From: Fen-1254 sp963769605
GTDB taxonomy: Bacteria > Bacteroidota > Ignavibacteria > UBA10030
DNA: 64,000 nt
Assembly (NCBI GenBank): GCA_963769605.1
Contig: CAVYML010000001.1
Coordinates: 496,001-560,000, forward strand
Direction of reading: 5' to 3'
The first letter of the stretch is position 1. Every line of letters starts with the position of its first letter. Under the pieces are notes generated by a model, which saw nothing but the letters and a program-made list of their open reading frames with translations, searched no databases and was not told the origin of the DNA. Positions 1 through 9,488 of this stretch are shown one piece after another. The position numbers and the translations under genes are program-made.

Positions 1-366
1 CGTGCCGGACATTGTCCAACCATACTTATTTCTCAGGATGTTGTGCGGATCGTACAGCAGAAAGGAATGGGTCTTGGTTTAGCAGGAAACGACATGTTCG
101 AACCATCGATCGAGGAGCACCGGATTTCTTTGCATCGTGACGATATCTGTGTCTTCTATACGGATGGAATTACGGAAGCACGGAATCCTGCCGGTGAAGA
201 ATTCGGAACTGAACGTCTGACCGATGTATGTATGCAATCGCGCGACCGTTCTGCGGAAGAAATGAAAGAAACCATCCTCACATCAGTGCGAACCTTTATG
301 GGCGTTTCGACGTATAAAGATGATATAACGCTCATCGTGTTCAAATGGAAAGGAACAAACAAATGA
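1..366 (+). CDS. SpoIIE/PP2C-type serine phosphatase, C-terminal part (cut by left edge)
   Basis: The frame is open from the first base, so the gene begins outside the window. The visible part starts RAGHCPTIL, the AGHxP block of SpoIIE/RsbU phosphatases, followed by FYTDGITEARNP and a terminal DDITLIVFK, which carry metal-binding aspartates of the PP2C fold. Proteins of this family dephosphorylate a STAS anti-anti-sigma factor, releasing it to bind an anti-sigma kinase. The next two genes encode exactly such partners, so this is inferred to be the phosphatase of a partner-switching module. Any sensor domain is in the missing N-terminal part. Confidence 0.9.
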   Translation, partial: RAGHCPTILISQDVVRIVQQKGMGLGLAGNDMFEPSIEEHRISLHRDDICVFYTDGITEARNPAGEEFGTERLTDVCMQSRDRSAEEMKETILTSVRTFMGVSTYKDDITLIVFKWKGTNK

Positions 367-420
367 GGAACGGGGAGAATGAAATGAAGTACAGGAATAG
401 GCTGTAAGAAGGAGATCACC

Positions 421-780
421 ATGAGCGAGTTTAAAATTCATCACCGGAATAATGATAATATCAGTATTATGGATTTGAAAGGTTATCTCGATGCCCACAC
501 GGCGCCGGATCTGGAAGGAGCCTTTCAAAAATTATTGGACGAAAAAAAATATAATATCATCGTCAATTGCAAGGAACTTTCATATATCAGCAGCGCCGGG
601 CTGGGGGTTTTTATGGCGTATGTAGAGGATATCCGGAAGAACAGCGGTGATATCAAACTTACTAATATGCCTCCGAAGATTTACAATGTCTTCGATTTAC
701 TCGGATTTCCTTTTTTGTATGAAATCTATAAGGAAGAAGGGGAAGCGTTATCCAAATTCAAAGAAACCAAAAATAAATGA
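421..780 (+). CDS. STAS-domain anti-anti-sigma factor (SpoIIAA/RsbV-like)
   Basis: A 119-residue single-domain protein. The motif ISSAGLGVFMAY near residues 56-67 is the STAS phosphorylation loop; Ser57 or Ser58 is the expected phosphoserine. In this family the dephosphorylated form captures an anti-sigma kinase. A clear AAGGAG ribosome site lies 7 bases before the ATG. It sits between the phosphatase end and a HATPase kinase gene in one direction, so the three are probably co-transcribed as a phosphatase, switch and kinase set. No sigma factor gene is adjacent, so the regulated target is unknown. Confidence 0.93.
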   Translation: MSEFKIHHRNNDNISIMDLKGYLDAHTAPDLEGAFQKLLDEKKYNIIVNCKELSYISSAGLGVFMAYVEDIRKNSGDIKLTNMPPKIYNVFDLLGFPFLYEIYKEEGEALSKFKETKNK

Positions 781-795
781 GAGATTGAGCACAAG

Positions 796-1227
796 GTGTT
801 TGCGTATCCTCCAATATCGAAAAAATTCTTGAGCCGTACAGAACAACTGGAAGATGTCCGGGCATTCGTATCGGAAGCTGCCCGTCAGTTCGGTTTTTCC
901 GATGAGGGAATTTCCAACATTATTCTGGCTGTCGATGAAGCGTGCACAAATATTATCAAACATGCGTATCAGAATGCACCGGATAAAGAGATTGAAATAC
1001 GTATTATAAGGGAGAAAAAAACGTTTGAAGTCCGGATCTTTGATAATGGAAAATCGTTCGATCCGGCTCTTCTCCGGAATCCCGACCTCAAGGAGTTTCT
1101 TGCACAGCACCGCCGGGGAGGGTTGGGAGTTTATCTTATGAAAAAATTGGTGGATGATGTAGAATACCATTTTATTCCGGGTCATACGAACGAAGTTCGA
1201 CTCAGAAAATATCTCCCGGCTTCGTAA
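796..1227 (+). CDS. RsbW-like anti-sigma factor / serine kinase
   Basis: A 143-residue HATPase_c protein. The N box is VDEACTNIIKHAY, followed by FDNGKSFDP and the glycine-rich GGLGVYLMKKLVDDV. This is the arrangement in RsbW/SpoIIAB kinases, which bind a sigma factor or other client and phosphorylate the partner STAS protein. The start is a GTG 15 bases after the STAS stop; no in-frame ATG gives a better N-terminus. Position directly after the STAS gene supports a functional pair. The client could be a sigma factor or another output protein encoded elsewhere. Confidence 0.88.
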   Translation: MFAYPPISKKFLSRTEQLEDVRAFVSEAARQFGFSDEGISNIILAVDEACTNIIKHAYQNAPDKEIEIRIIREKKTFEVRIFDNGKSFDPALLRNPDLKEFLAQHRRGGLGVYLMKKLVDDVEYHFIPGHTNEVRLRKYLPAS

Positions 1228-1425
1228 GTTTCTATTCGTGTTCTATATTCCCATCTTTACCTTCTTTTAAAATCGGAACTCTTCTCTCTTAAATTTGTAT
1301 TTTGTTCTTGGAATTGGAACAGTAATGTGCGCTTTTGCAGGTTTCTTGGATTTCTATTTATTTATTTTCTATATTCGTTTTAGAGAGAGATCGTTCCATT
1401 TGAATGAACACGAAGGACAACTTCT

Positions 1426-2745
1426 ATGGATGCATTGTTTCTTGCCCGGCTGCAATTTGCACTTACTATCGGATTCCATTTCCTTTTTCCGCCGCTTTCT
1501 ATCGGCTTAAGCTGGCTGCTGGTTATTATGGAAGGTCTCGGATGGCGTAGGAATGATGACACCTATATTCGAATGGGCAAATATTTCGGCAAAATACTCG
1601 GCCTGACGTTTGCCGTCGGCGTTGCAACAGGTATCGTCATGGAGTTTCAATTTGGCACAAATTGGGCAGAGTACTCAAAATTTGTGGGAGACATTTTCGG
1701 CGCTCCCCTTGCTGCAGAAGGAGTCTTTGCCTTTTTCCTTGAATCCGGATTCTTAGGACTCTATCTTTTCGGGAGGAATAAAGTGTCAAAGGAGGTCCAT
1801 TGGTTCTCAAGCCTGATGGTTGCTGTTGGCGCCACGATCTCCGCTTTCTGGATCATCGTTGCAAATTCATGGCAGCAGACTCCCTCCGGATATGTCGTCC
1901 GAAACGGAAAGGCGGAGTTGACAAGCTTTTACGATGCGGTATTTAACCCATCGATGGCGGTGCGCTATCTGCATACAGTCGATGCCGCATTGATTTCGGG
2001 AGCGTTTTTAGTAGCCGGAATTTCTGCCTATCTGATTTTGAAAAACAAAGAAACCGAACTTGCCAGGCGCTCACTGAAGATAGCTGTGATCTTTGGATTG
2101 GTGACTTCGCTTCTCGAGCTCATGCCGTTCGGTCATGAACATGCAAGACAGGTTGCGCGCACGCAGCCGGAAAAATTTGCAGCGATTGAAGGGCTTTATA
2201 TCTCACAATCGGGAGCGCCGATGGTGTTTTTTGCGGTTCCCTATACAAAACCGCCTGAGCTTAAAGGAACTCTGGAACTGCCGGGTTTGCTGAGCTGGAT
2301 GGCGTTCGGGGATATTCACGCACATATCAAAGGCATCAATGAATTCTCTGCATCGGATATTCCGCCGCTGTGGCTTACGTTTGTCGCATTCCATAATATG
2401 GTGGTGTTCGGCATGTATTTTATTTTGATCATGATTGTTGCCGCCTATAAACTCTGGAAGAAGACTCTGTATGATGCACGATGGGTATTGAAACTTTTTA
2501 TTTGGTCGATACCGCTGCCGCTGGCCGCATGCCAGCTCGGATGGATAGCGGCAGAAGTAGGGCGTCAGCCATGGATCGTTTACGGATTGCTGCGAACAGC
2601 CCAGGCACAATCGATAAATGTAAGTGCAGGTGAAATCTTATTTTCTATTATTCTCTTCGGTCTTGTCTATGTCTTAGTCGGCAGCCTTTACATCTACCTG
2701 CTGGTGCGGGAAGTAAAGCATGGTCCGCAGCAGGCGAACGTTTAG
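1426..2745 (+). CDS. cydA: Cytochrome bd ubiquinol oxidase subunit I
   Basis: A 439-residue polytopic membrane protein with the CydA N-terminus (LARLQFALTIGFHFLFPPLS, His18 as the expected heme b595 ligand), the AEGVFAFFLESGFLGLYLFG block, RYLHTVDAALISGAF (a heme b558 histidine region) and GRQPWIVYGLLRT. With CydB it forms the quinol:oxygen oxidoreductase of the inner membrane, used at low oxygen. At 439 residues it is shorter than the roughly 520-residue E. coli form, consistent with the short Q-loop class. cydB follows at once, so the two form an operon. The 200 bases upstream hold no gene. Confidence 0.97.
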   Translation: MDALFLARLQFALTIGFHFLFPPLSIGLSWLLVIMEGLGWRRNDDTYIRMGKYFGKILGLTFAVGVATGIVMEFQFGTNWAEYSKFVGDIFGAPLAAEGVFAFFLESGFLGLYLFGRNKVSKEVHWFSSLMVAVGATISAFWIIVANSWQQTPSGYVVRNGKAELTSFYDAVFNPSMAVRYLHTVDAALISGAFLVAGISAYLILKNKETELARRSLKIAVIFGLVTSLLELMPFGHEHARQVARTQPEKFAAIEGLYISQSGAPMVFFAVPYTKPPELKGTLELPGLLSWMAFGDIHAHIKGINEFSASDIPPLWLTFVAFHNMVVFGMYFILIMIVAAYKLWKKTLYDARWVLKLFIWSIPLPLAACQLGWIAAEVGRQPWIVYGLLRTAQAQSINVSAGEILFSIILFGLVYVLVGSLYIYLLVREVKHGPQQANV

Positions 2746-2758
2746 GAGGAATGGAACT

Positions 2759-3775
2759 ATGGATTTACGTATGATTTGGTTTTGGCTGGTTGCTCTCTTG
2801 ATCATCGGCTATGCTATTCTTGACGGTTTTGATTTCGGTGTCGGCATCCTTTCCCTTTTTGCACGTGATGAAAAAGAACACCGGCTCCATATGAACGCAA
2901 TCGGCCCTGTGTGGGATGGAAACGAAGTGTGGCTGTTGACCGGAGGAGGTGCGCTGTTTGCAGCTTTTCCTGTCGTTTATGCTGCGGTGTTCAGCGGTTT
3001 CTATCTTGCGCTCATACTGCTCCTTGCAGCCTTGATTTTCCGCGCTGTATCTTTTGAATTCCGCAGCAAGGTTGATTCTGCATTATGGCGGCGGGCGTGG
3101 GATTGGGCGTTCGGTATAGGGAGCTTACTGCCAGCCGTTCTTTTCGGCGTTGCAATCGGCAATATTCTTCATGGCGTTCCAATCGATGCTTCAGGGACGG
3201 ATGTCGGGAGTTTTCTGGAAATGCTCAATCCGTTTTCCGTCGGGGTGGGAGTGCTCAGCCTTGTTTTGTTCGTTATGCACGGTGCAATTTACCTTGCCGG
3301 CAAATCGGAAGGGAATTTGGAAACACGGTGCCGCAAATGGGCATCGAATACATGGATGCTTTTTGTTGTACTGTATATAATAATGACAATATGGAGCTGG
3401 ATAGGTTCTCCATTCCTGTTTGAAAACTCTTTGCAGAATCCGCTGTTCTATATTATTCTGGCCGTCCTGATAAGTGCCATTATATACATCCCGGTCGTTT
3501 TAAAATCGGGAAAGATGAAGCGAGCATTTTTAGTTTCATCGCTGCTTATCGCAGCGATGCTGGGAGAGATGGCTCTGAGCTTGTTTCCGCGGCTTGTGCC
3601 TTCGTCCATCGATCTATCCGATAGTCTGACAATTTATAATGCATCATCGACTCCCTTGACACTTGAAACAATGTTCATGATCGCATTAATCGGCGTTCCG
3701 ATAGTAATCGGTTATTCCATCTTTATTCATTATGTGTTCAGAGGGAAAGTGGAACTTACGGAAGAGAGCTATTGA
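2759..3775 (+). CDS. cydB: Cytochrome bd ubiquinol oxidase subunit II
   Basis: A 338-residue multi-pass membrane protein. The N-terminal GYAILDGFDFGVGIL and WDGNEVWLLTGGGALFAAFP are CydB hallmarks. The start chosen is the ATG 8 bases after a strong AGGAGGA site; an upstream in-frame start inside cydA would add an arginine-rich, unlikely N-terminus. CydB pairs with CydA and has no heme ligands of its own. No CydX-like small ORF or cydDC transporter genes are visible next to it, so maturation genes are elsewhere. Confidence 0.96.
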   Translation: MDLRMIWFWLVALLIIGYAILDGFDFGVGILSLFARDEKEHRLHMNAIGPVWDGNEVWLLTGGGALFAAFPVVYAAVFSGFYLALILLLAALIFRAVSFEFRSKVDSALWRRAWDWAFGIGSLLPAVLFGVAIGNILHGVPIDASGTDVGSFLEMLNPFSVGVGVLSLVLFVMHGAIYLAGKSEGNLETRCRKWASNTWMLFVVLYIIMTIWSWIGSPFLFENSLQNPLFYIILAVLISAIIYIPVVLKSGKMKRAFLVSSLLIAAMLGEMALSLFPRLVPSSIDLSDSLTIYNASSTPLTLETMFMIALIGVPIVIGYSIFIHYVFRGKVELTEESY

Positions 3776-3939
3776 GCGGAAGCCTCTGAAATTTTCAGTA
3801 ATTTCATTCGATATGTTCCCTTTTAGGACAGTCTCGAACGGGGGTTTGCAGGTACGGTTAAAATTTATCGTTGTATTAATAGGAAAACGAGGGAATATTG
3901 GACTCAACTATTAGACGAAATCCATAGAGGCGGCCGGGT

Positions 3940-5688
3940 ATGCTTAAAACACAAAAGCAGGAAATGAAAACAACGGTACGACGCGAGGCATTCGAGTTGC
4001 AGCCGCTGTTTGAATTCAGCAATATCGTCAATTCCTCGCTCGACTTAGATTTTATTCTTAACACCATTCTTCGTACACTCATGGGAAAATTGCTCATACC
4101 GAACGGCATGGTTCTGTTGACAAATGAATGCGGAGGAGAGCGTATTGTTGCTGTAAAAGGATTTTCCACAGAACGCATTCAACAGACAATCGATCTCGGA
4201 AAACTGCCCAGAACGATTCAGTCGTTTGAAGCTCTCAAGAAAAAAGATCCCGCATGGAGCGGTTTCCTCCGAAGATTCAATCAGAAGCTTGTCATACCGG
4301 TCTTTTCCCAAAAACGAGTGGTCGGTGTTATCACACTAGGTGAAAAACTTACCAAGAAATCGTTCTCAACGGTCGAAAAAAATTTAATTCAATCGCTCGT
4401 GAATCTTTCCGGAGCTGCAATCGAGAAAGCCGCGATGATTGCGCAATTGAATGACGTCAACCGGACATTAGACAGAAAGGTTCAAGAATTGAATACATTG
4501 TTCGACCTGAGCAAGGAATTCAATATCGGCCTCGATATCGACCGCGTGATTCGATTGCTTACTTTTGCACTGCTCGGTCAGATAGGCGTTAAACAATATA
4601 CTATTTGCATGAAGAACGACGAGGCGGTCAATGTCCTTGCATCGAAGAATATCGACTTGACGGATTGGAAGGCTGTCTTCAAAGATATATGCGACCTTGA
4701 AAAAGCACATTCGGTTCCGGATTTATTGAAACAAAAACGGTATCGCGTTGCCGGGGCGGAATTGCTGCGTCTGGGAATTATTGCCGCTGTCCCGATGCGC
4801 ATCCAAAAAAAAACGCAGGGTATGATTTTTATCGGTAAAAGTATTCGCACTGAATCATATTCTCCTGCTGATCTTGAGTTTCTTTTCTCACTTGGCAATC
4901 TGGCCATTATCTCGATAGAGAACGCAAGGCTGTTTCAATCTGCCATTGAAAAACAGCGCATGGAAGATGAACTGAAAATCGCGAGGGAAATTCAGCAGGG
5001 ACTGCTCCCGGAACATCTTCCGAAGATTAATGGTTTCGATATTGCCGCATTTAATATCCCATCAAAGGAAGTAGGGGGGGATTACTATGACGTGATTCAG
5101 AGAAATGACCGTGAATATGTGCTGGCAATAGGGGATGTGTCGGGAAAAGGAGTACCTGCATCGCTGCTTATGGCGAATGTCCAGGCGGTATTGCGAGCAC
5201 TCGCTCCTTCTTGTACATCGGTTTCCAAAACGACGGGACAGATCAACGACCTTGTTTGTTCCAGTATTCATGGCAGCAACAAATTCATAACATTTTTTTG
5301 GGGAATCCTGGACTCTGCTTCGCACAGCTTTGTCTATTCGAATGCAGGGCACAATCCGCCTCTCCTTGTTCATTCAGACAAAACGATTGATCGTCTCGGC
5401 GCGGGAGGCTTGATCCTCGGAATTTATGAAACCACACAGGCGTATGAGGAATCGTCTGCTAAACTTTCAAGTGATGATGTTCTAGTGCTTTATACCGACG
5501 GTATCAGTGAAGCGATGGACGCAGATGGCAAGGAGTTTTCAGAGGAAGCACTCGAGACTGTTATAAAGAAAAATGTTCACTTGAGCGCTCAAGAAATTAT
5601 TCGTGAAGTCCGCCTGGCCGTTGAAAAACACACACAAGATACTCCCCAATCGGATGATATTACGCTCCTGATTTTGAAAGTGCTGTAA
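3940..5688 (+). CDS. GAF-GAF-PP2C (RsbU-like) serine phosphatase
   Basis: A 582-residue soluble protein. Residues about 30-175 and 190-340 read as two GAF sensor domains, joined by a short helix to a SpoIIE/PP2C phosphatase at about 380-580. Catalytic motifs visible are VGGDYYDV, AIGDVSGKGVPASLLMANVQ, NAGHNPPLLV, VLYTDGISEAMD and DDITLLIL, with the metal-binding Asp residues present. It probably dephosphorylates a STAS protein in response to a ligand or redox signal sensed by the GAF domains. The STAS-kinase pair about 2.7 kb upstream, beyond cydAB, is the likely partner by position, but this is inference. Confidence 0.92.
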   Translation: MLKTQKQEMKTTVRREAFELQPLFEFSNIVNSSLDLDFILNTILRTLMGKLLIPNGMVLLTNECGGERIVAVKGFSTERIQQTIDLGKLPRTIQSFEALKKKDPAWSGFLRRFNQKLVIPVFSQKRVVGVITLGEKLTKKSFSTVEKNLIQSLVNLSGAAIEKAAMIAQLNDVNRTLDRKVQELNTLFDLSKEFNIGLDIDRVIRLLTFALLGQIGVKQYTICMKNDEAVNVLASKNIDLTDWKAVFKDICDLEKAHSVPDLLKQKRYRVAGAELLRLGIIAAVPMRIQKKTQGMIFIGKSIRTESYSPADLEFLFSLGNLAIISIENARLFQSAIEKQRMEDELKIAREIQQGLLPEHLPKINGFDIAAFNIPSKEVGGDYYDVIQRNDREYVLAIGDVSGKGVPASLLMANVQAVLRALAPSCTSVSKTTGQINDLVCSSIHGSNKFITFFWGILDSASHSFVYSNAGHNPPLLVHSDKTIDRLGAGGLILGIYETTQAYEESSAKLSSDDVLVLYTDGISEAMDADGKEFSEEALETVIKKNVHLSAQEIIREVRLAVEKHTQDTPQSDDITLLILKVL

Positions 5689-5708
5689 ATATTCAAGAGG
5701 TTCTTGAT

Positions 5709-5822
5709 ATTGTAGCCGCGACGGGTCGTCGCGGAGGCTTCCAAGATCGGTTCGACCTCTCTTTATATTGTAGCCGCGACAGCTTGTCCCGCTTGTTTAT
5801 TATAATCGGGCGGTCGTCGCGG
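5709..5822. repeat. Two copies of a CCGCGAC/GTCGCGG palindromic repeat
   Basis: A 14-base unit ATTGTAGCCGCGAC occurs twice, 58 bases apart. Each copy begins a dyad CCGCGAC...GTCGCGG: the first closes after 5 bases, the second after 35 bases of different sequence. It sits between two genes that converge here, so it may act as a transcription end, but it has no T-run. It resembles dispersed REP-like elements. Confidence 0.6.
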
Positions 5823-5857
5823 ATTCTTTCGACGTCGGCTTAACCCTCTCTTTTCTC

Positions 5858-6172
5858 CTATAATTTCTTCCACATAATTTGTCCGATGAGCGCGTTATTC
5901 GCATCGAGTTGAATCTTTGCTTCCCAAGGTTCATAACATTTATCCCAGGCTCTCGATTGGAAAAGCGCAATTTCTTGTGGCGTTAATGAAACCGGTTCGG
6001 CGGGGAGAACGGCGGTGCGTACTTGAATGAGCATTTTTGTATTTGGATCAACAGCTTCGATATCGGTTGTGCTCGATAATACGAAGTTCATTCGCGTACG
6101 GTAACCCTGTCTAGAAAGCCATTGTGCTACAATGCGCACGCCTATGCTCCCTACATCCGCTACATTATCCAT
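5858..6172 (-). CDS. Small hypothetical protein, possibly PD-(D/E)XK-like
   Basis: A 104-residue protein preceded by a good GGAGAAAAA ribosome site. I do not recognise the family with certainty. The layout IGVRIVAQWLSRQGY ... DIEAVDPNTKMLIQVRTAV recalls small nuclease-fold proteins in which a helix is followed by D-x(n)-(E/Q)-x-K, but here the last position is Arg, so catalysis is doubtful. The C-terminal half (TPQEIALFQSRAWDKCYEPW) could be helical. It stands alone, convergent with the phosphatase gene. Function unknown. Confidence 0.6.
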   Translation of the reverse strand: MDNVADVGSIGVRIVAQWLSRQGYRTRMNFVLSSTTDIEAVDPNTKMLIQVRTAVLPAEPVSLTPQEIALFQSRAWDKCYEPWEAKIQLDANNALIGQIMWKKL

Positions 6173-6897
6173 TTTTTCTCCATGTTCATGAAGACGAAAA
6201 TGTTCTGTTCAACGAGAGCCTCCTGGCTGTTCAGGTCGGGTGCAATATAAAATTTTGCCTGAATGGAAGAAAATGTACTATTTCTCTGCTCCTATGTCAA
6301 GCCCATGATATGCATGCGCTCCGGATTATCTTGGATTTTTAGGATGAATCAGGCTATTTTGAAATACTGCATCATGCGGAAGCGGTTCAATTCCTCATGA
6401 ACCTATAGACGTGGACGAAAAGTCGGTTCCGCGGAAATTGGTGTCTCATTCTAAGACAGATTCGCGACATCTATTTGCAACTCATGAGTTCTCGTCCACG
6501 TCTCTTGTCCAAGACTGTCATCCCAGAGTGATCTTGTCGGCCTGCCTGCGTGACTGCGTCAGCAGGCATGACCGACTGTGTCGTTTAGGCGGGCACTTCG
6601 GCAGGCAGGAAATCCGCGAATGACAAAATAATATTTCTTTAATCGGATTTTGTTTGGACATGACCAAGATGCGCTTATTTGGTTCTCCGTTCAAAACCTG
6701 TCCAATTTGATCGATTAAATATTTTTTTGCACCATTGCACCTGTATATTGGATAGTAGTGGAATCAAGTGAAAAGACATAATAAGCCGTAATTTACAGCC
6801 AACTTTTCTCACTTTCCATTGAAAATCGCGGACAGTTTGAGTACATTCCAAGCCAGTTTAGTATTTCGGTTATTCTATCCTACAAGAAAGTTTTTAG
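6173..6897. other. Gene-free 725-bp stretch upstream of leuS, with inverted repeats
   Basis: No credible coding frame on either strand. It holds a perfect 12-base inverted repeat (AGACGTGGACGA at 6407-6418, complement at 6492-6503) and, at 6516-6625, a GC-rich palindromic element bounded by TGTCAT and ATGACA. The last 250 bases are AT-rich and probably contain the leuS promoter, although no specific box stands out. Confidence 0.6.
6516..6625. repeat. GC-rich palindromic element, copy 1
   Basis: Bounded by TGTCAT and ATGACA in inverted orientation. The core (GCCTGCCTGCGTGACTGCG) contains the CCTGC-GTGACTG word that recurs inverted at 12232-12290 and 23279-23336. The interior folds back on itself. 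It looks like a non-coding dispersed REP/MITE-type repeat of this genome. Confidence 0.55.
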
Positions 6898-9480
6898 ATG
6901 AATTACGATTTTTTAAATATTGAACAAAAATGGCAGAAATATTGGGACGAAAAGAACACATTTCACGTCTCTGATAATGATTCAAAGAAGAAAATGTTCA
7001 TACTCGATATGTTTCCGTATCCGTCCGGCGCGGGATTGCATGTGGGTCACCCGGAGGGATATACGGCAACAGATATCATTTGCCGATATAAACGAATGAA
7101 AGACTTCTCCGTTTTACATCCTATGGGATGGGATGCTTTCGGCCTTCCGGCGGAGCGCTATGCAATGCAGACCAATATCCATCCCAGCATAACAACTGAA
7201 CGCAATATCGATACGTTCAGGCGTCAGATTAAAATGCTTGGCCTTAGTTATGATTGGTCGCGGGAAGTGAATACAACTGATCCCGGTTATTACAAATGGA
7301 CTCAATGGATTTTTCTGCAAATTTATAATTCATGGTTCGACCCGCGTACGCAGAAAGCCTGTCCGGTCTCTGATCTGGAAAAGGAACTCGATTCATATGG
7401 CACGGAAAAATTAAACACGAAACAAAATTTTTCTGCCGAACAATGGTATAAAAAATCGCGCAAGGAGAAACACGATTTCCTGGCACAATTTCGGCTGGCA
7501 TATATTGCAGAGATTCCGGTTAACTGGTGCGAAAAACTCGGTACGGTTTTAGCAAATGAAGAAGTGCCGGAATGGACGGAGAAAGGATATACTGTCGAGC
7601 GGCGTCCCATGAAGCAATGGATGATGCGAATTACGGCATATTGCGAACGGTTACTGGAAGATGCGAAAGATTTGGATTGGCCGATCTCGACAATGGAGCA
7701 GCAGCGGAACTGGATCGGACGCTCGGAAGGGGCAGAAGTAGAGTTTCCTCTCAAAGGGAGAACAGAAAACCTGCGCGTGTTTACAACGCGCGCGGATACA
7801 TTATTCGGTGCAACCTATATGGTTATCGCGCCGGAACATCCATGGGTCGCTTCGTTAACAACTCCTGAACAGCGTATTCAAGTAGAATCCTATCGAAAAG
7901 CGGCGGCTCTCAAGAGCGATCTTGAACGCGGCACGGATAAAGAAAAGACCGGTGTATTCAGCGGATCGTATGCAATCAATCCGACGAACGGCAAAGAAAT
8001 TCCGGTCTGGATTGCGGACTACGTCCTGATGGGGTACGGCACAGGAGCAATCATGGCTGTCCCGGGACATGATGACAGAGATATGGAGTTTGCGAAAAAA
8101 TTCAATCTTGATATCATTAAAGTCGTTGAGGGTGGTCCCGATGCGCCGGAATGTTTTACCGGAGACGGAATTTCTATCAATTCCAATAACAACGAAGTTT
8201 CTCTGAACGGTTTACAGACTCCTGATGCAAAGAAGATCATCGTTGCATGGCTGGAGAAAAAAGGCCTCGGCAAAGCGGCCGTGCAATACAAACTGCGGGA
8301 CTGGTTGTTCTCGCGGCAGCGTTATTGGGGAGAACCGATTCCTATTATCCATCTGGAAGATGGAACTATGAAAGCGATTGATGAAGCGGAGCTTCCTTTA
8401 AAACTTCCGGATCTGGAAAAATTTCAACCGAGCGGTACGACGGAATCACCTCTTGCACTTGCAGCGGATTGGGTCCAGGTCGCCGATAAAGATACGGGAC
8501 TGAAAGGGCGCCGGGAGACGAATACCATGCCGCAATGGGCGGGATCGTGCTGGTATTATCTACGGTTTATAGATTCAAGAAATGAAAAAACTTTTTGCGA
8601 TCCTCTCAAGGAAAAGCGCTGGATGCCGATAGATCTCTATGTCGGCGGTTCGGAGCACGCAGTTCTTCATTTGATGTACGCGCGTTTCTGGCACAAAGTG
8701 TTGTTCGATCTGGGACATGTAAGCACAAAAGAGCCGTTCATGAAACTCCGGCATCAGGGAATTATTTTAGGCGAAGATTTGCGCAAGATGTCCAAATCGC
8801 GAGGGAATGTGGTCAATCCGGACGATGTCATCAAAGAATACGGCGCGGACTCTATGCGTTTATTCGAAATGTTTATGGGTCCGTTGGAAGAGATGAAACC
8901 TTGGAGCACGCGCGGCGTAGAAGGAGTCTTTAGATTTCTCAACCGTGTATGGCGATTGTTCGTTGATGAGAATAAGCATCTCGATGCATCAATAACAGAT
9001 GTGGAACCGACGGAAGGATATGAGCGCCTGTATCACCAAACGGTAAGAAAAATCGGCGACGATATCGAGAATATGCGGTTCAATACGGCAATTTCTCAGA
9101 TGATGATCTTTGTCAACGAAACTATGAAACTGGAAAAACGCCCGAGAAAAATTCTCAACAACTTCATTGTTCTTCTGGCTCCATTTGCTCCTCATATCGC
9201 GGAGGAACTTTGGTCGATTCTCGGACATACGGAATCACTTGCATACGAACCATGGCCGGTTTTCGACGCTGCAAAATGCGCCGAATCAAATATTGAAGTG
9301 GTTGTGCAAGTAAACGGAAAAATGCGCTCAAAACTTAACGTTCCGGTGGATACACCCGCAAGCGAGCTGGGAAAAAAGGCATTGGACGATGTAAACATCA
9401 AACGTCACACGGACGGCAAGAAAATTATCAAGAAGATCATTATTCCTAATAAACTCGTTAATATAGTCGTAGCCGGATAG
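6898..9480 (+). CDS. leuS: Leucyl-tRNA synthetase
   Basis: An 860-residue class I synthetase of normal bacterial LeuRS length. The HIGH box is HVGH at residues 48-51 in FPYPSGAGLHVGHPEGYTAT, the KMSKS box is at 630-634, and the CP1 editing domain carries the threonine-rich TTRADTLFGATYMV. CWYYLRFIDSRN and the tRNA-binding C-terminus VVVQVNGKMRSKL are also typical. It charges tRNA-Leu with leucine in the cytoplasm. A glycosyltransferase starts 8 bases downstream, so the cluster leuS-GT-DUF1844-nadK is probably one transcript. Confidence 0.98.
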   Translation: MNYDFLNIEQKWQKYWDEKNTFHVSDNDSKKKMFILDMFPYPSGAGLHVGHPEGYTATDIICRYKRMKDFSVLHPMGWDAFGLPAERYAMQTNIHPSITTERNIDTFRRQIKMLGLSYDWSREVNTTDPGYYKWTQWIFLQIYNSWFDPRTQKACPVSDLEKELDSYGTEKLNTKQNFSAEQWYKKSRKEKHDFLAQFRLAYIAEIPVNWCEKLGTVLANEEVPEWTEKGYTVERRPMKQWMMRITAYCERLLEDAKDLDWPISTMEQQRNWIGRSEGAEVEFPLKGRTENLRVFTTRADTLFGATYMVIAPEHPWVASLTTPEQRIQVESYRKAAALKSDLERGTDKEKTGVFSGSYAINPTNGKEIPVWIADYVLMGYGTGAIMAVPGHDDRDMEFAKKFNLDIIKVVEGGPDAPECFTGDGISINSNNNEVSLNGLQTPDAKKIIVAWLEKKGLGKAAVQYKLRDWLFSRQRYWGEPIPIIHLEDGTMKAIDEAELPLKLPDLEKFQPSGTTESPLALAADWVQVADKDTGLKGRRETNTMPQWAGSCWYYLRFIDSRNEKTFCDPLKEKRWMPIDLYVGGSEHAVLHLMYARFWHKVLFDLGHVSTKEPFMKLRHQGIILGEDLRKMSKSRGNVVNPDDVIKEYGADSMRLFEMFMGPLEEMKPWSTRGVEGVFRFLNRVWRLFVDENKHLDASITDVEPTEGYERLYHQTVRKIGDDIENMRFNTAISQMMIFVNETMKLEKRPRKILNNFIVLLAPFAPHIAEELWSILGHTESLAYEPWPVFDAAKCAESNIEVVVQVNGKMRSKLNVPVDTPASELGKKALDDVNIKRHTDGKKIIKKIIIPNKLVNIVVAG

Positions 9481-9488
9481 GAAGAAAC

